This document shows positions 6,826-17,888 of a stretch of DNA of 52,801 nucleotides, in pieces; positions within the stretch are counted from its first letter, which is position 1; each line of letters begins with the position of its first letter. The position numbers and the translations under genes are program-made. Source of the DNA: Ga0077527 sp038144955 (GTDB taxonomy: Bacteria; Pseudomonadota; Gammaproteobacteria; Burkholderiales; SG8-41); NCBI GenBank assembly GCA_038144955.1, contig JAYQOT010000009.1, positions 1 through 52,801 of the forward strand. Direction: 5' to 3'. The notes under the pieces are model-generated. The model was not told the origin of the DNA and did not search any database. It saw nothing but the letters and a program-made list of their open reading frames with translations.

Positions 6826-8382
6826 ATGGACGACGGCGTCATCATCATCAAGGACAAACCCGCATCGGGCCCGGTGATCCGGCTGCACGAAAACGACAAC
6901 GTGCTGATTGCGCGTGCGGACATTCCCATCGGCGCGAAGCTCGTCGATGGTCTGACCTCGAAGAGCCAGGTACCCGCGGGACACAAGATCGCCTCGCGCA
7001 ACATCCAGAAGGGCGAGCCCATCCTCAAATACGCGGTGACCATCGGTTTCGCGTCGGCAGACATCCCGGCCGGTACCTACGTGCATTCGCACAATCTCGA
7101 GTTCCGCGAATTCGATCGCGACTATGCATATGCCCGCGACTACAGGCCCGAAGACATGATTGCCGAGGCGCAGCGCGCGAGCTTCATGGGCATCGTGCGC
7201 AAGAACGGCCAGGTGGCGACGCGCAATTACCTCGGCGTGCTGGCCTCGGTGAACTGCTCGGCGACGGTGGCGCACCGCATCGCCGAATATTTCACGCCCG
7301 AGCGCCTCGCCGACTATCCGAACATCGATGGCGTGTGCGCCTTCGCCCATGGCACCGGTTGCGGCATGGAAATGACCGGTGAGCCGATGGACCTGCTGCG
7401 GCGGACCATGTCCGGTTATGCCACGCACGCCAACCTGGCCGGTGCATTGATCGTCGGCCTCGGCTGCGAGCGCAACCAGATCAAGGGACTGATGAAAGAG
7501 CAGGGCCTCGAAGTCAGCGACCGCTTGAAGACTTTCGTGATGCAGGACTCGGGCGGCACGCGCAAGACCATCGAGGCGGGCATCGCTGCGCTGAAGGAAA
7601 TGCTGCCCGAAGCCAACAAGGTGGTGCGGCAGAAGGTCTCCGCCAGTCATCTGATGATCGGCCTGCAGTGCGGCGGCTCCGACGGCTTTTCGTCGATCAC
7701 CGCCAATCCGGCGCTGGGCGCGGCGATGGACCTGCTGGCGCGCCACGGCGGCACCCATATCCTCTCGGAGACTCCGGAAATCTACGGCGTTGAGCACACG
7801 CTGACACGCCGAGCGAAGACCAAGGAAGTCGGCGAGAAACTGATCGAGCGCATTCGCTGGTGGAAGGATGTCTACACGGTCGGCCGGGACACCCAGATCA
7901 ACGGCGTGGTCAGCCCTGGCAACCAGCACGGCGGACTCGCCAACATTTTCGAGAAATCGCTGGGCTCGTCGATGAAGGGCGGCACCGGGCCGTTGAACGC
8001 CGTCTACCGCTATGCCGAGCCGGTGAAGGAGAAGGGCTTCGTGTTCATGGACACCCCGGGCTTCGACCCGACTTCGGCCACCGGACAGATCGCCGGCGGC
8101 GCCAACATGATCATGTTTACCACCGGCCGCGGCTCGATGTTCGGCGCCAAACCCGTGCCGTCGATCAAGTTGGCGACCAATACGCCGATGTACACCAAGC
8201 TCACCGAAGACATGGACATCAATTGCGGCGAGATTCTCGACGGCAGCAAGTCGCTGTCGCAGAAGGCGCAGGAAATATTCGACCTGATGCTGCGCACCGC
8301 ATCCGGTGAAAAAACCAAGAGCGAGTTGCTCGGTCTCGGCGATTACGAGTACGTACCCTGGAACATCGGGGTCACCGGTTGA
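6826..8382 (+). CDS. UxaA-family sugar-acid dehydratase (altronate/galactarate dehydratase type)
   Basis: This 518-residue protein carries an N-terminal SAF domain (about 10-88, IARADIPIGAKL) fused to the large UxaA/GarD catalytic domain, recognisable from RNYLGVLASVNCSATVAHRI, AHGTGCGM and the C-terminal MIMFTTGRGSMFG. Members dehydrate D-altronate or D-galactarate to keto-deoxy acids using iron. Which substrate applies here is unclear, because no hexuronate or galactarate genes are nearby. The ATG at 6826 follows aggagg. It is transcribed away from umuD across a 104-bp gap. Confidence 0.88.
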   Translation: MDDGVIIIKDKPASGPVIRLHENDNVLIARADIPIGAKLVDGLTSKSQVPAGHKIASRNIQKGEPILKYAVTIGFASADIPAGTYVHSHNLEFREFDRDYAYARDYRPEDMIAEAQRASFMGIVRKNGQVATRNYLGVLASVNCSATVAHRIAEYFTPERLADYPNIDGVCAFAHGTGCGMEMTGEPMDLLRRTMSGYATHANLAGALIVGLGCERNQIKGLMKEQGLEVSDRLKTFVMQDSGGTRKTIEAGIAALKEMLPEANKVVRQKVSASHLMIGLQCGGSDGFSSITANPALGAAMDLLARHGGTHILSETPEIYGVEHTLTRRAKTKEVGEKLIERIRWWKDVYTVGRDTQINGVVSPGNQHGGLANIFEKSLGSSMKGGTGPLNAVYRYAEPVKEKGFVFMDTPGFDPTSATGQIAGGANMIMFTTGRGSMFGAKPVPSIKLATNTPMYTKLTEDMDINCGEILDGSKSLSQKAQEIFDLMLRTASGEKTKSELLGLGDYEYVPWNIGVTG

Positions 8383-8402
8383 CGCCTGGGTCAAGCCAAG
8401 CC

Positions 8403-8438
8403 GTTTCCGCCGGAAACAGTGACGTTTCTGGCGGAAAC
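8403..8438 (+). promoter_or_regulatory. Tandem palindromes, candidate activator sites upstream of soxC
   Basis: GTTTCCGCCGGAAAC (8403-8417) and GTTTCTGGCGGAAAC (8424-8438) are two palindromes whose centres lie 21 bp apart, two helical turns, so they face the same side. They sit about 96 and 117 bp upstream of the start expected from the sigma-54-like promoter at 8501, as enhancer sites usually do. Alternatively, the outer arms (8403-8411 with 8430-8438) could fold as a 9-bp RNA stem before a T-run (8445-8450), terminating the UxaA gene. Confidence 0.55.
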
Positions 8439-8484
8439 TCGCGGATTTTTTCAGCAGGATTAATCAACTTTATCTCAATTAAAA

Positions 8485-8497
8485 CAAGTAGTTGATT
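8485..8497 (-). promoter_or_regulatory. Candidate IHF site (and AT-rich motif copy 2)
   Basis: On the minus strand AATCAACTACTTG matches the IHF consensus WATCAANNNNTTR at every fixed position. It lies between the tandem palindromes and the -24/-12 element, where IHF normally bends DNA for sigma-54 promoters. The wider stretch 8481-8500 also matches the AT-rich motif seen at 2685, 17866, 26746 and 37356. Confidence 0.5.
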
Positions 8498-8500
8498 TCT

Positions 8501-8516
8501 CGGCATGCCCCTTGCT
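8501..8516 (+). promoter_or_regulatory. Sigma-54 (RpoN)-type promoter for soxCD
   Basis: CGGCATGCCCCTTGCT carries GG at 8502-8503 and GC at 8514-8515 with the required 10-base spacing, and matches TGGCAYRNNNNTTGCW except for the first T. Transcription would start near 8527, about 56 nt before the soxC ATG. No RpoN activator gene is in the window. Confidence 0.6.
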
Positions 8517-8582
8517 TGAGTCATCGGGTCGGGTAAATCGGCGCCCATGAATCCGAATGCCTGCACTTACCAGGAGGGGTCC

Positions 8583-9917
8583 ATGTCGGAAAAAACAGTA
8601 ACCGGCTCCACAGCAGTACCTCGTCTTAGCCGCAAGCATCTTCCCGCGGAAATTGATCAGCAGTTGGAATCCCAGGATCGTCGTCGTTTTCTGCGTGGCA
8701 GTGCTGCTCTCGCTGGCGGTGCCGTAGCCGCAGGAGCTACCGGACTGGCTGCCGCCCAGTCGCTGCAGATTCCTGAATCCAATCAGGCGATGGGGCGGCC
8801 CATTGAGGCAGCGGTCTACGGCATGCCCTCGAAATTCGAGTCGCATGTAGTGCGCCGCCGCACCGACGTGTTCAAGAACCGCCAGAACTGGTCGGACTGG
8901 AGCATGACGCCACTGCAGTATCAGCCGGGCATCATCACTCCCAACGGCCTGATCTATGAGCGCCATCACGCTGGCACCCCGGATATCGATCCGGACAAGC
9001 ACCGGCTGGTGATTCACGGCATGGTGAAACAGCCGCTGATGTTCACCATGGATGATCTGGTGCGCTACCCCTCGGTGTCACGTTTCTATTTCATGGAATG
9101 TTCCGGCAACGGTCTGACCGACTGGCTCAAGCCGGCTTCCAAAACCGTGCAGCAGACCCACGGCCTGCTGTCCGGCGCCTTGTGGACGGGCGTGCCCCTG
9201 TCGACGCTGCTTGACGAGGCGGGTGTTGATCCTGCAGGCAAATGGGTCGTGTTTGAGGGCGCAGACGGTTCTGCACATACGCGCTCGGTTCCCCTCGAAA
9301 AATGTATGGACGATACCTTGATCGTTTATTCCAGCAACGGCGAAATGCTGCGCCCTGAGAACGGTTATCCGGTGCGCGCCTTCATGCCGGGCTGGGAGGG
9401 TAACGTTTGCGTGAAGTGGTTGCGCCGCATCAAGGTGACCGATCAGCCGGCGAATTTCCGCAGCGAGACCGCGCGTTACACCGACCCGATGCCCGAAGGC
9501 AAATGGCGCCAGTTCAGCATGGTGATGGAGTGCAAGTCCGTGATCACCAGCCCCTCCGGTGGCATGACGCTGAAAAAGCCGGGCTATCGCGAAGTCACCG
9601 GTTTTGCCTGGTCGGGTGCAGGCAAGATCACCGGGGTCGATGTTTCGTTTGACGGCGGCAAGAACTGGCGTGAGGCCGCAGTCGAAGGGCCGGTCATGGA
9701 TAAATGCCTGACCCGGTTCAAGATTGGCTGGAACTGGAATGGTGGCCCTGCCATGCTGGTCAGCCGCGCCCGGGATAACACCGGGTATGTGCAGCCGAGC
9801 GTGCACGATATCCGCAAGGTGCGTGCGATCGTCGGTTTTGTCCAACACCATAATGGCATGCAGGCATGGTCGGTAGGCGCCAACGGGGAGGTGAGCAATG
9901 CAATCGCCCAAGTTTAA
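8583..9917 (+). CDS. soxC: Sulfur dehydrogenase molybdenum subunit SoxC
   Basis: This 444-residue periplasmic molybdoenzyme is of the sulfite oxidase family. A Tat signal (RRRFLRG at 33-39, then an Ala/Gly-rich hydrophobic run) precedes the Mo-cofactor domain. FMECSGNG supplies the molybdenum-ligand Cys173, and the C-terminal part is the Ig-like dimerisation domain. ITPNGLIYERHHAGTPDIDP is typical of SoxC, which oxidises the sulfane sulfur carried by SoxYZ and passes electrons to SoxD. ATG 8583 is chosen because aggaggg precedes it; the frame opens earlier at 8547. SoxD overlaps by 20 nt. No soxXYZAB genes are in the window. The Mo cluster at 1-2680 could supply its cofactor. Confidence 0.92.
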   Translation: MSEKTVTGSTAVPRLSRKHLPAEIDQQLESQDRRRFLRGSAALAGGAVAAGATGLAAAQSLQIPESNQAMGRPIEAAVYGMPSKFESHVVRRRTDVFKNRQNWSDWSMTPLQYQPGIITPNGLIYERHHAGTPDIDPDKHRLVIHGMVKQPLMFTMDDLVRYPSVSRFYFMECSGNGLTDWLKPASKTVQQTHGLLSGALWTGVPLSTLLDEAGVDPAGKWVVFEGADGSAHTRSVPLEKCMDDTLIVYSSNGEMLRPENGYPVRAFMPGWEGNVCVKWLRRIKVTDQPANFRSETARYTDPMPEGKWRQFSMVMECKSVITSPSGGMTLKKPGYREVTGFAWSGAGKITGVDVSFDGGKNWREAAVEGPVMDKCLTRFKIGWNWNGGPAMLVSRARDNTGYVQPSVHDIRKVRAIVGFVQHHNGMQAWSVGANGEVSNAIAQV

Positions 9918-10548
9918 GTTTGCTGCAGTTGCGGTTTCTGTCGTCGGTGCGTTAGTGCTGGCGGCCTGTACCACGTCAGGCGGCGGCGAAGTGCGCAAGG
10001 CAGCAGGCATTAATATCGGCTATACAGGCCCGCATGAAGTACAGCCTCTGCAGGACAAGCCGCGGTTCGGGCAGCCCGTAAGCAATGCCCAGCTCGCGGC
10101 GTGGGACATTGACATCACATCCCAGAGCGGCAAAGGTCTGCCGGCAGGAAGCGGATCAGTGGCTGACGGTCGCAAAGTGTATGACGGCAAATGTGCTGCC
10201 TGCCATGGTGCTGAAGCCAAGGGCGGGCCGGTTTATGGCGCGATGGTTGGTGGTATCGGTTCTATGAATACCCCGAAGCGGGTGCTGACGCCCGGGAGCA
10301 TGTATCCCTATGCCCCCATCCTGTTCGATTACATCCGGCGCGCCATGCCGATGGACCGTCCGCAGACTTTGACCAATAATGAGGTTTACGCGCTGTCAGC
10401 CTATCTGCTCAACCTGAACGGCCTGGTTCCCGCCAATGCGGTGATGGACAGGAACTCACTGCCCAAGGTGCAGATGCCCAACCGCAACGGTTTCATCGTT
10501 GATGACCGTCCGGATGTAAAAGCTACGCGTTGCATGTCCAACTGCTGA
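9898..10548 (+). CDS. soxD: SoxD-like c-type cytochrome, lipoprotein-type signal
   Basis: This 216-residue electron acceptor partner of SoxC has one haem c site, CAACH (99-103). It is therefore monohaem and shorter than the dihaem SoxD of Paracoccus. The N-terminus ends in LAAC (21-24), a good lipobox, so the mature protein may be lipid-anchored at Cys24. The C-terminus carries two more Cys (ATRCMSNC). The start ATG follows ggggagg and lies inside soxC. A Rho-independent terminator closes the operon. The name rests mainly on pairing with SoxC; SorB-like or generic cytochrome is the alternative. Confidence 0.82.
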   Translation: MQSPKFKFAAVAVSVVGALVLAACTTSGGGEVRKAAGINIGYTGPHEVQPLQDKPRFGQPVSNAQLAAWDIDITSQSGKGLPAGSGSVADGRKVYDGKCAACHGAEAKGGPVYGAMVGGIGSMNTPKRVLTPGSMYPYAPILFDYIRRAMPMDRPQTLTNNEVYALSAYLLNLNGLVPANAVMDRNSLPKVQMPNRNGFIVDDRPDVKATRCMSNC

Positions 10549-10566
10549 AGCAGCAATCAGTATCTC

Positions 10567-10594
10567 AAGCGGGCCTGCGGGCCCGCTTTTTTTT
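10567..10594 (+). terminator. Rho-independent terminator after soxD
   Basis: A 9-bp perfect stem (10567-10575 AAGCGGGCC with 10580-10588) with a TGCG loop is followed by a run of eight T. It ends the soxCD transcript 20 nt after the soxD stop. Confidence 0.92.
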
Positions 10595-10636
10595 GCCCTT
10601 AAGGTATGCTTGCGCTGTTCAGAGAGGGAGCATCTC

Positions 10637-11023
10637 ATGATGGCATCGGGATTCATTGCTGTGGGGGCAGGAGGCGCGATTGGGTGCTGGCTGCGCTGGT
10701 GGCTGGCGATTAAATTCAACGCGCTGACGCCGGCCTTGCCGATTGGTACGCTGCTGGCCAATTGCGTGGGCGGCTATTGCATCGGTCTGGCGATCGGCTG
10801 GTTCATGCAGCACCCGGACATGTCTCCAGAGTATCGCCTGTTTCTGATTACCGGCCTGCTTGGTGGGCTGACGACGTTCTCGACTTTTTCAGTAGAGGCC
10901 GTTGAATTGCTGATGGCGGGGCGTTACGGCTGGGCAGCGCTCCATGTGTCAGCACACCTGACCGGATCGCTGCTGCTGACAGCGCTGGGATTGGTGACCA
11001 TGAAATCGCTGGCAACAGGCTGA
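10637..11023 (+). CDS. crcB: Fluoride ion channel CrcB/Fluc
   Basis: This 128-residue four-helix membrane protein works as an antiparallel dimer that exports fluoride. Hallmarks are GAGGAIGCWLRW (10-21), Asn42 in ANCVGG, and the Phe-box TTFSTFS (79-85, Phe81 and Phe84) that lines the pore. ATG 10637 is preferred over the frame opening at 10610 because gaggg lies 7-11 nt upstream; ATG 10640 is also possible. I found no crcB-type fluoride riboswitch in the short leader after the soxD terminator. Confidence 0.9.
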   Translation: MMASGFIAVGAGGAIGCWLRWWLAIKFNALTPALPIGTLLANCVGGYCIGLAIGWFMQHPDMSPEYRLFLITGLLGGLTTFSTFSVEAVELLMAGRYGWAALHVSAHLTGSLLLTALGLVTMKSLATG

Positions 11024-11045
11024 AACGGGATGTCGCGATTTTTCT

Positions 11046-11951
11046 TCAGGGGTTCGTGTTTGCGCCTGCCAGTGAGCGCCACTGCGCACTGACTGTTTCC
11101 AGATTTTTGTAAAACGCGGATTCGGCTGCCATCAACCGGGTGGGATTTTCCTTGGAAGCCAGTGTTACCGGCGCGGTGCTTGCGAGGAATCGGCGTTCCT
11201 TGCGCCCGAGGTCGGATTGAGCGAACTCTTTCATCGCTGGCAGGTGGGCGGCGGCTTGTGACCGCAGTTGATCGACCCGTGCGGCTGAAGCTTCCAGTGC
11301 ACCGTGCTGCACGGTGGGATAACTGGCCTCGGCATAGGCGCCGCCGGCACGAAAGCTTTCCTCACGTATGATGGCTTCGGTTTCGAACAGGCTGATAAAG
11401 TCACGGCGCTCGCGGCTGACAGGGCTTTTGAAAAGTTCGCCGCTACGGCCGGAGAGCGTTTCCGATCCAATCATTGCGCGCCCGAGTTCAGCGACCAGAC
11501 TGTCCGGATAGAAAGTCAGCAATTCGCGTTCCAGTTCGAGCAGCAGTTTGCCCGCCGCTGAGCGATGAAATTCGGCGAGTCGCTGCAGTTCATCACCGGT
11601 GAATGCGGCCGCATAATCACGCGCCAGAGCAGTGTCAAACCATTCATAAGAAGGTTCGATTCCCTGTGCGATCTGGTATTCGCGGTTGATGTTTGTCCAG
11701 TCCGCGACGAGGCGCTGTTCTACGGCAGTCCAGCGGGGATGTGAGGGATTCCATTGTTGTCCGCGACCAACCGACTTCAGCAGAATCGGTACATAGGCCA
11801 TGACGCGGGCTTTTTCAAGAAGACGTTTCTTCTCGACGTAACCGCCCTTGATGCGAATCAATTCGCGTGCTGCTGTTGTTTTGTCCTGTGCCGAGGCCGC
11901 TATGGAGATGCACAGTATCGCCAGAACCGCAGCACGGAAAAGCGCGATCAC
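11046..11951 (-). CDS. Secreted DUF2059-like hypothetical protein
   Basis: This 301-residue protein has a Sec signal peptide (about 1-21, ISIAASAQ). ELQRLAEFHRSAAGKLLLEL (121-140) resembles the FYxSPxGKK helix of DUF2059 proteins, which have no assigned function. The rest is helical and rich in charged residues, with no catalytic motif I can recognise. It overlaps the end of nnr by 4 nt on the same strand, so it is translated after it. The two functions have no obvious link. Confidence 0.6.
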   Translation of the reverse strand: MIALFRAAVLAILCISIAASAQDKTTAARELIRIKGGYVEKKRLLEKARVMAYVPILLKSVGRGQQWNPSHPRWTAVEQRLVADWTNINREYQIAQGIEPSYEWFDTALARDYAAAFTGDELQRLAEFHRSAAGKLLLELERELLTFYPDSLVAELGRAMIGSETLSGRSGELFKSPVSRERRDFISLFETEAIIREESFRAGGAYAEASYPTVQHGALEASAARVDQLRSQAAAHLPAMKEFAQSDLGRKERRFLASTAPVTLASKENPTRLMAAESAFYKNLETVSAQWRSLAGANTNP

Positions 11952-13441
11952 TTCGTCTGGCCGTTCAAAATTTTCCGGGCGTTGTCGATCACTTCACCAG
12001 CGGTCAGGCCGATCGGGCCGATGCCTTCTGCGACACAACGATCTGCGGCCGCACCGTGCAGATAGACGCCGGCGGTCAGCGCATGGCGTTCATCGACGCC
12101 TTGGGCCAGCAGCGCGGTGATGATGCCGCTCAGCACATCACCCATGCCGGCGCTGGCCATGCCCGGATTGCCGGAGGTGTTGATCGCCCAGTGACCATCG
12201 GACCAGGCGCAGACGCTGCCGCAACCCTTGAGCACCACGCCGGCATTGAATTCCCTGGCCAGGCGCAACGTCGTGTCGATGCGGTCCTGCTGCACGCTTT
12301 CAACATCGGTATCGAGCAGGCGTGCTGCCTCCGCCGGATGCGGCGTCAGGATGGTGGTTGCAAGCCGTTGTTTTAATTTTGTTTTTAGTGCGTCGAACAT
12401 GGCGACCATGTTGAGCGCATCGGCGTCGAGCAGCAGCGGCAGTTCTTTTTCAATGGCCCAGTCCAGGTATTCCGCGGCATCTGGCGAATTGCCGAGTCCG
12501 GGACCGACGGCCAGCGAGGTCAGATGGTCGAGGCGCAGTACGCCGTCGGCGGGGCGCAGCATCAGTTCCGGCTGCAGAGGGTCGAGCAGGGGGATGTTTT
12601 CGGCCAGCAGACCGGCATGGACCCTGCCTGCACCGCATTTCAGGGCCGCGCGGCCGGCGAGCAGGACGGCACCGCTCATGCCGTGCGCGCCGCCGACGAT
12701 GCCGGCGCTGCCGTAGGTGCCCTTGTGCGAGTTGCGCGGGCGCGGCGGCAACAGGTGGTCGAGCACACCGTCGCCGATCAGTACACCGTGAGGTGCTGCA
12801 TCAACGGCGTCGGCCAGTCCGAGATCGGCGACATGGATTTCACCGCAATGATCGGGACTATCGAGGGTCAGCAGCCCGGGTTTCAGCGCAATGAAGGTGA
12901 CGGTGTGGTCGGCCTGCACCGCGCAGCCCATGACGCGGCCGCTATCGGCATCGATGCCGCTGGGCACGTCGAGCGCCAGTACCGGCGCCGGCAGGGCGTT
13001 GATAGCCTCGATCCATGCGGAGTAAGGGGCTTCAAGATCGCGCTTCAGTCCGATGCCGAACAGGCCGTCGATGACCAGTCCCCAGTCCTCAGCCGGCGGG
13101 ATCGAGTCGTTGATGCTGCCGCCGGCCTTGCGCCAGGCCTGCAGCGCGTCTGCAGCGTCGCCGGCATATTTTTTCGGATCGCCGGTGCAGACCACGGTGA
13201 CGGCGTACCACCATTGTTTGAGGTGACGTGCGACGACCAGTGCATCGCCACCATTGTTGCCCGGTCCGGCGAGGACCAGCACCGGTTTGCCCTGGTCACC
13301 GGCGATCCTGCGTGCGAGTTCGGCGGCGGCCAGGCCTGCGCGTTCCATCAGCGGCGCGGGGTTGCGGCCACGCAGCGCCTGTTCCTCGACGGCGCGCAGG
13401 GCGGAGGTCAGCAGCACGGGAGCGGCATGGGGCAGGTTCAT
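11948..13441 (-). CDS. nnr: Bifunctional NAD(P)H-hydrate repair enzyme Nnr
   Basis: This 497-residue fusion has an N-terminal YjeF domain, the NAD(P)HX epimerase, with GPGNNGGDALV (59-69), and a C-terminal ribokinase-like dehydratase. The latter uses ADP to restore NAD(P)H from its hydrate; GNPGMASAGMGDVLS (424-438) holds its catalytic Asp. The length is normal for the fused bacterial form. It is transcribed away from purL across an 81-bp gap and leads into the DUF2059-like gene by an ATGA overlap. Confidence 0.94.
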   Translation of the reverse strand: MNLPHAAPVLLTSALRAVEEQALRGRNPAPLMERAGLAAAELARRIAGDQGKPVLVLAGPGNNGGDALVVARHLKQWWYAVTVVCTGDPKKYAGDAADALQAWRKAGGSINDSIPPAEDWGLVIDGLFGIGLKRDLEAPYSAWIEAINALPAPVLALDVPSGIDADSGRVMGCAVQADHTVTFIALKPGLLTLDSPDHCGEIHVADLGLADAVDAAPHGVLIGDGVLDHLLPPRPRNSHKGTYGSAGIVGGAHGMSGAVLLAGRAALKCGAGRVHAGLLAENIPLLDPLQPELMLRPADGVLRLDHLTSLAVGPGLGNSPDAAEYLDWAIEKELPLLLDADALNMVAMFDALKTKLKQRLATTILTPHPAEAARLLDTDVESVQQDRIDTTLRLAREFNAGVVLKGCGSVCAWSDGHWAINTSGNPGMASAGMGDVLSGIITALLAQGVDERHALTAGVYLHGAAADRCVAEGIGPIGLTAGEVIDNARKILNGQTK

Positions 13442-13522
13442 GGTGGCGCAAGTTTAACGCATGGGCTCCTGCGGAGCGGGTCCGGTTTCGGGTAAAATCA
13501 CGCTTTCGATCAGCCTTTCATC

Positions 13523-17317
<3,795 letters not shown>

Positions 17318-17360
17318 AATTCCTGGCATCCCGGTGCCTGGCCTGACGACGGACCGTGGC

Positions 17361-17477
17361 ATGCCGCATCCCGAGCGGGTGTTTCGCACCGTGCAGAATT
17401 CCTGGCATCCCGGTGCCTGGCCTGACGACGGACCGTGGCTGCGCATGTTCCGCAATGCGCGGAAATTCACGGCCTGA
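17361..17477 (+). pseudogene. Detached ancestral purL C-terminal tail
   Basis: Read from ATG 17361 this encodes MPHPERVFRTVQNSWHPGAW and continues to NARKFTA and a TGA at 17475-17477, the normal end of large PurL proteins. It lies in a different frame from the current purL, so read-through of the TAG would not restore it. A 38-residue peptide from ATG 17361 is conceivable, but no ribosome-binding site is visible. Confidence 0.8.
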
Positions 17478-17489
17478 GGCAGTTTTGCC

Positions 17490-17867
17490 ATGGCGATGCT
17501 GAAAACCGACGCGCCGTTTTATACCGAAGAAGAACTCGATGCGCTGGAAGCTACAGATCCTGCTGCTGCGCTGCGCATCGCAAGGGAGCAGACTCAGCTG
17601 CGTAGGCAGATGGAGCTGAAGGCGCCGGTCGGTGCACGTCTGCCTTCAGTGGAAGAGATGACCGAGGTTCTGGAAGAGGTGCGCGGGATTCTGGCCCGCG
17701 ATGGTGGTGACATCGAATTCGCGGGTCTGGAAGGAACTGCGCTGAAGGTGCGATTAAGGGGCAGTTGCAGTGGCTGTCCGCGTGCGCCGCTCGACCTCAA
17801 ACATGTTGTCGAGGTACTGGTCCGACGCCGTTACCCCGCCATTACTGAAATAAAAAATATTAATTAA
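17490..17867 (+). CDS. NifU C-terminal domain (Fe-S scaffold) protein
   Basis: In this 125-residue protein, residues 52-125 form a NifU-like domain with DGGDIEF (71-77) and the cluster-binding GSCSGCP (Cys93, Cys96). Such domains carry and deliver 4Fe-4S clusters, like NfuA and Nfu. The first 50 residues are charged and helical and lack the degenerate A-type domain of NfuA. It starts 12 nt after the ancestral purL stop, so it was probably co-transcribed with purL. ATG 17490 or 17496 may be used. Confidence 0.85.
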   Translation: MAMLKTDAPFYTEEELDALEATDPAAALRIAREQTQLRRQMELKAPVGARLPSVEEMTEVLEEVRGILARDGGDIEFAGLEGTALKVRLRGSCSGCPRAPLDLKHVVEVLVRRRYPAITEIKNIN

Positions 17868-17888
17868 AACAATTACTTAATTATTATT
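17866..17888 (+). repeat. AT-rich intergenic motif, copy 3
   Basis: AAAACAATTACTTAATTATT overlaps the stop of the NifU-domain gene and reaches the stop of the convergent operon. On the minus strand 8 of 9 fixed positions match the IHF consensus. Confidence 0.5.

Noticed and set aside
6805..8394. Minus-strand open frame of 529 codons opposite the UxaA-family gene
   Set aside because: It is a shadow of strong third-position GC bias. The plus strand encodes a clear full-length enzyme with a ribosome-binding site, and the antisense product has no recognisable domain.
10549..10636. Fluoride riboswitch before crcB
   Set aside because: The leader after the soxD terminator is only about 40 nt and lacks the conserved crcB-motif bases.
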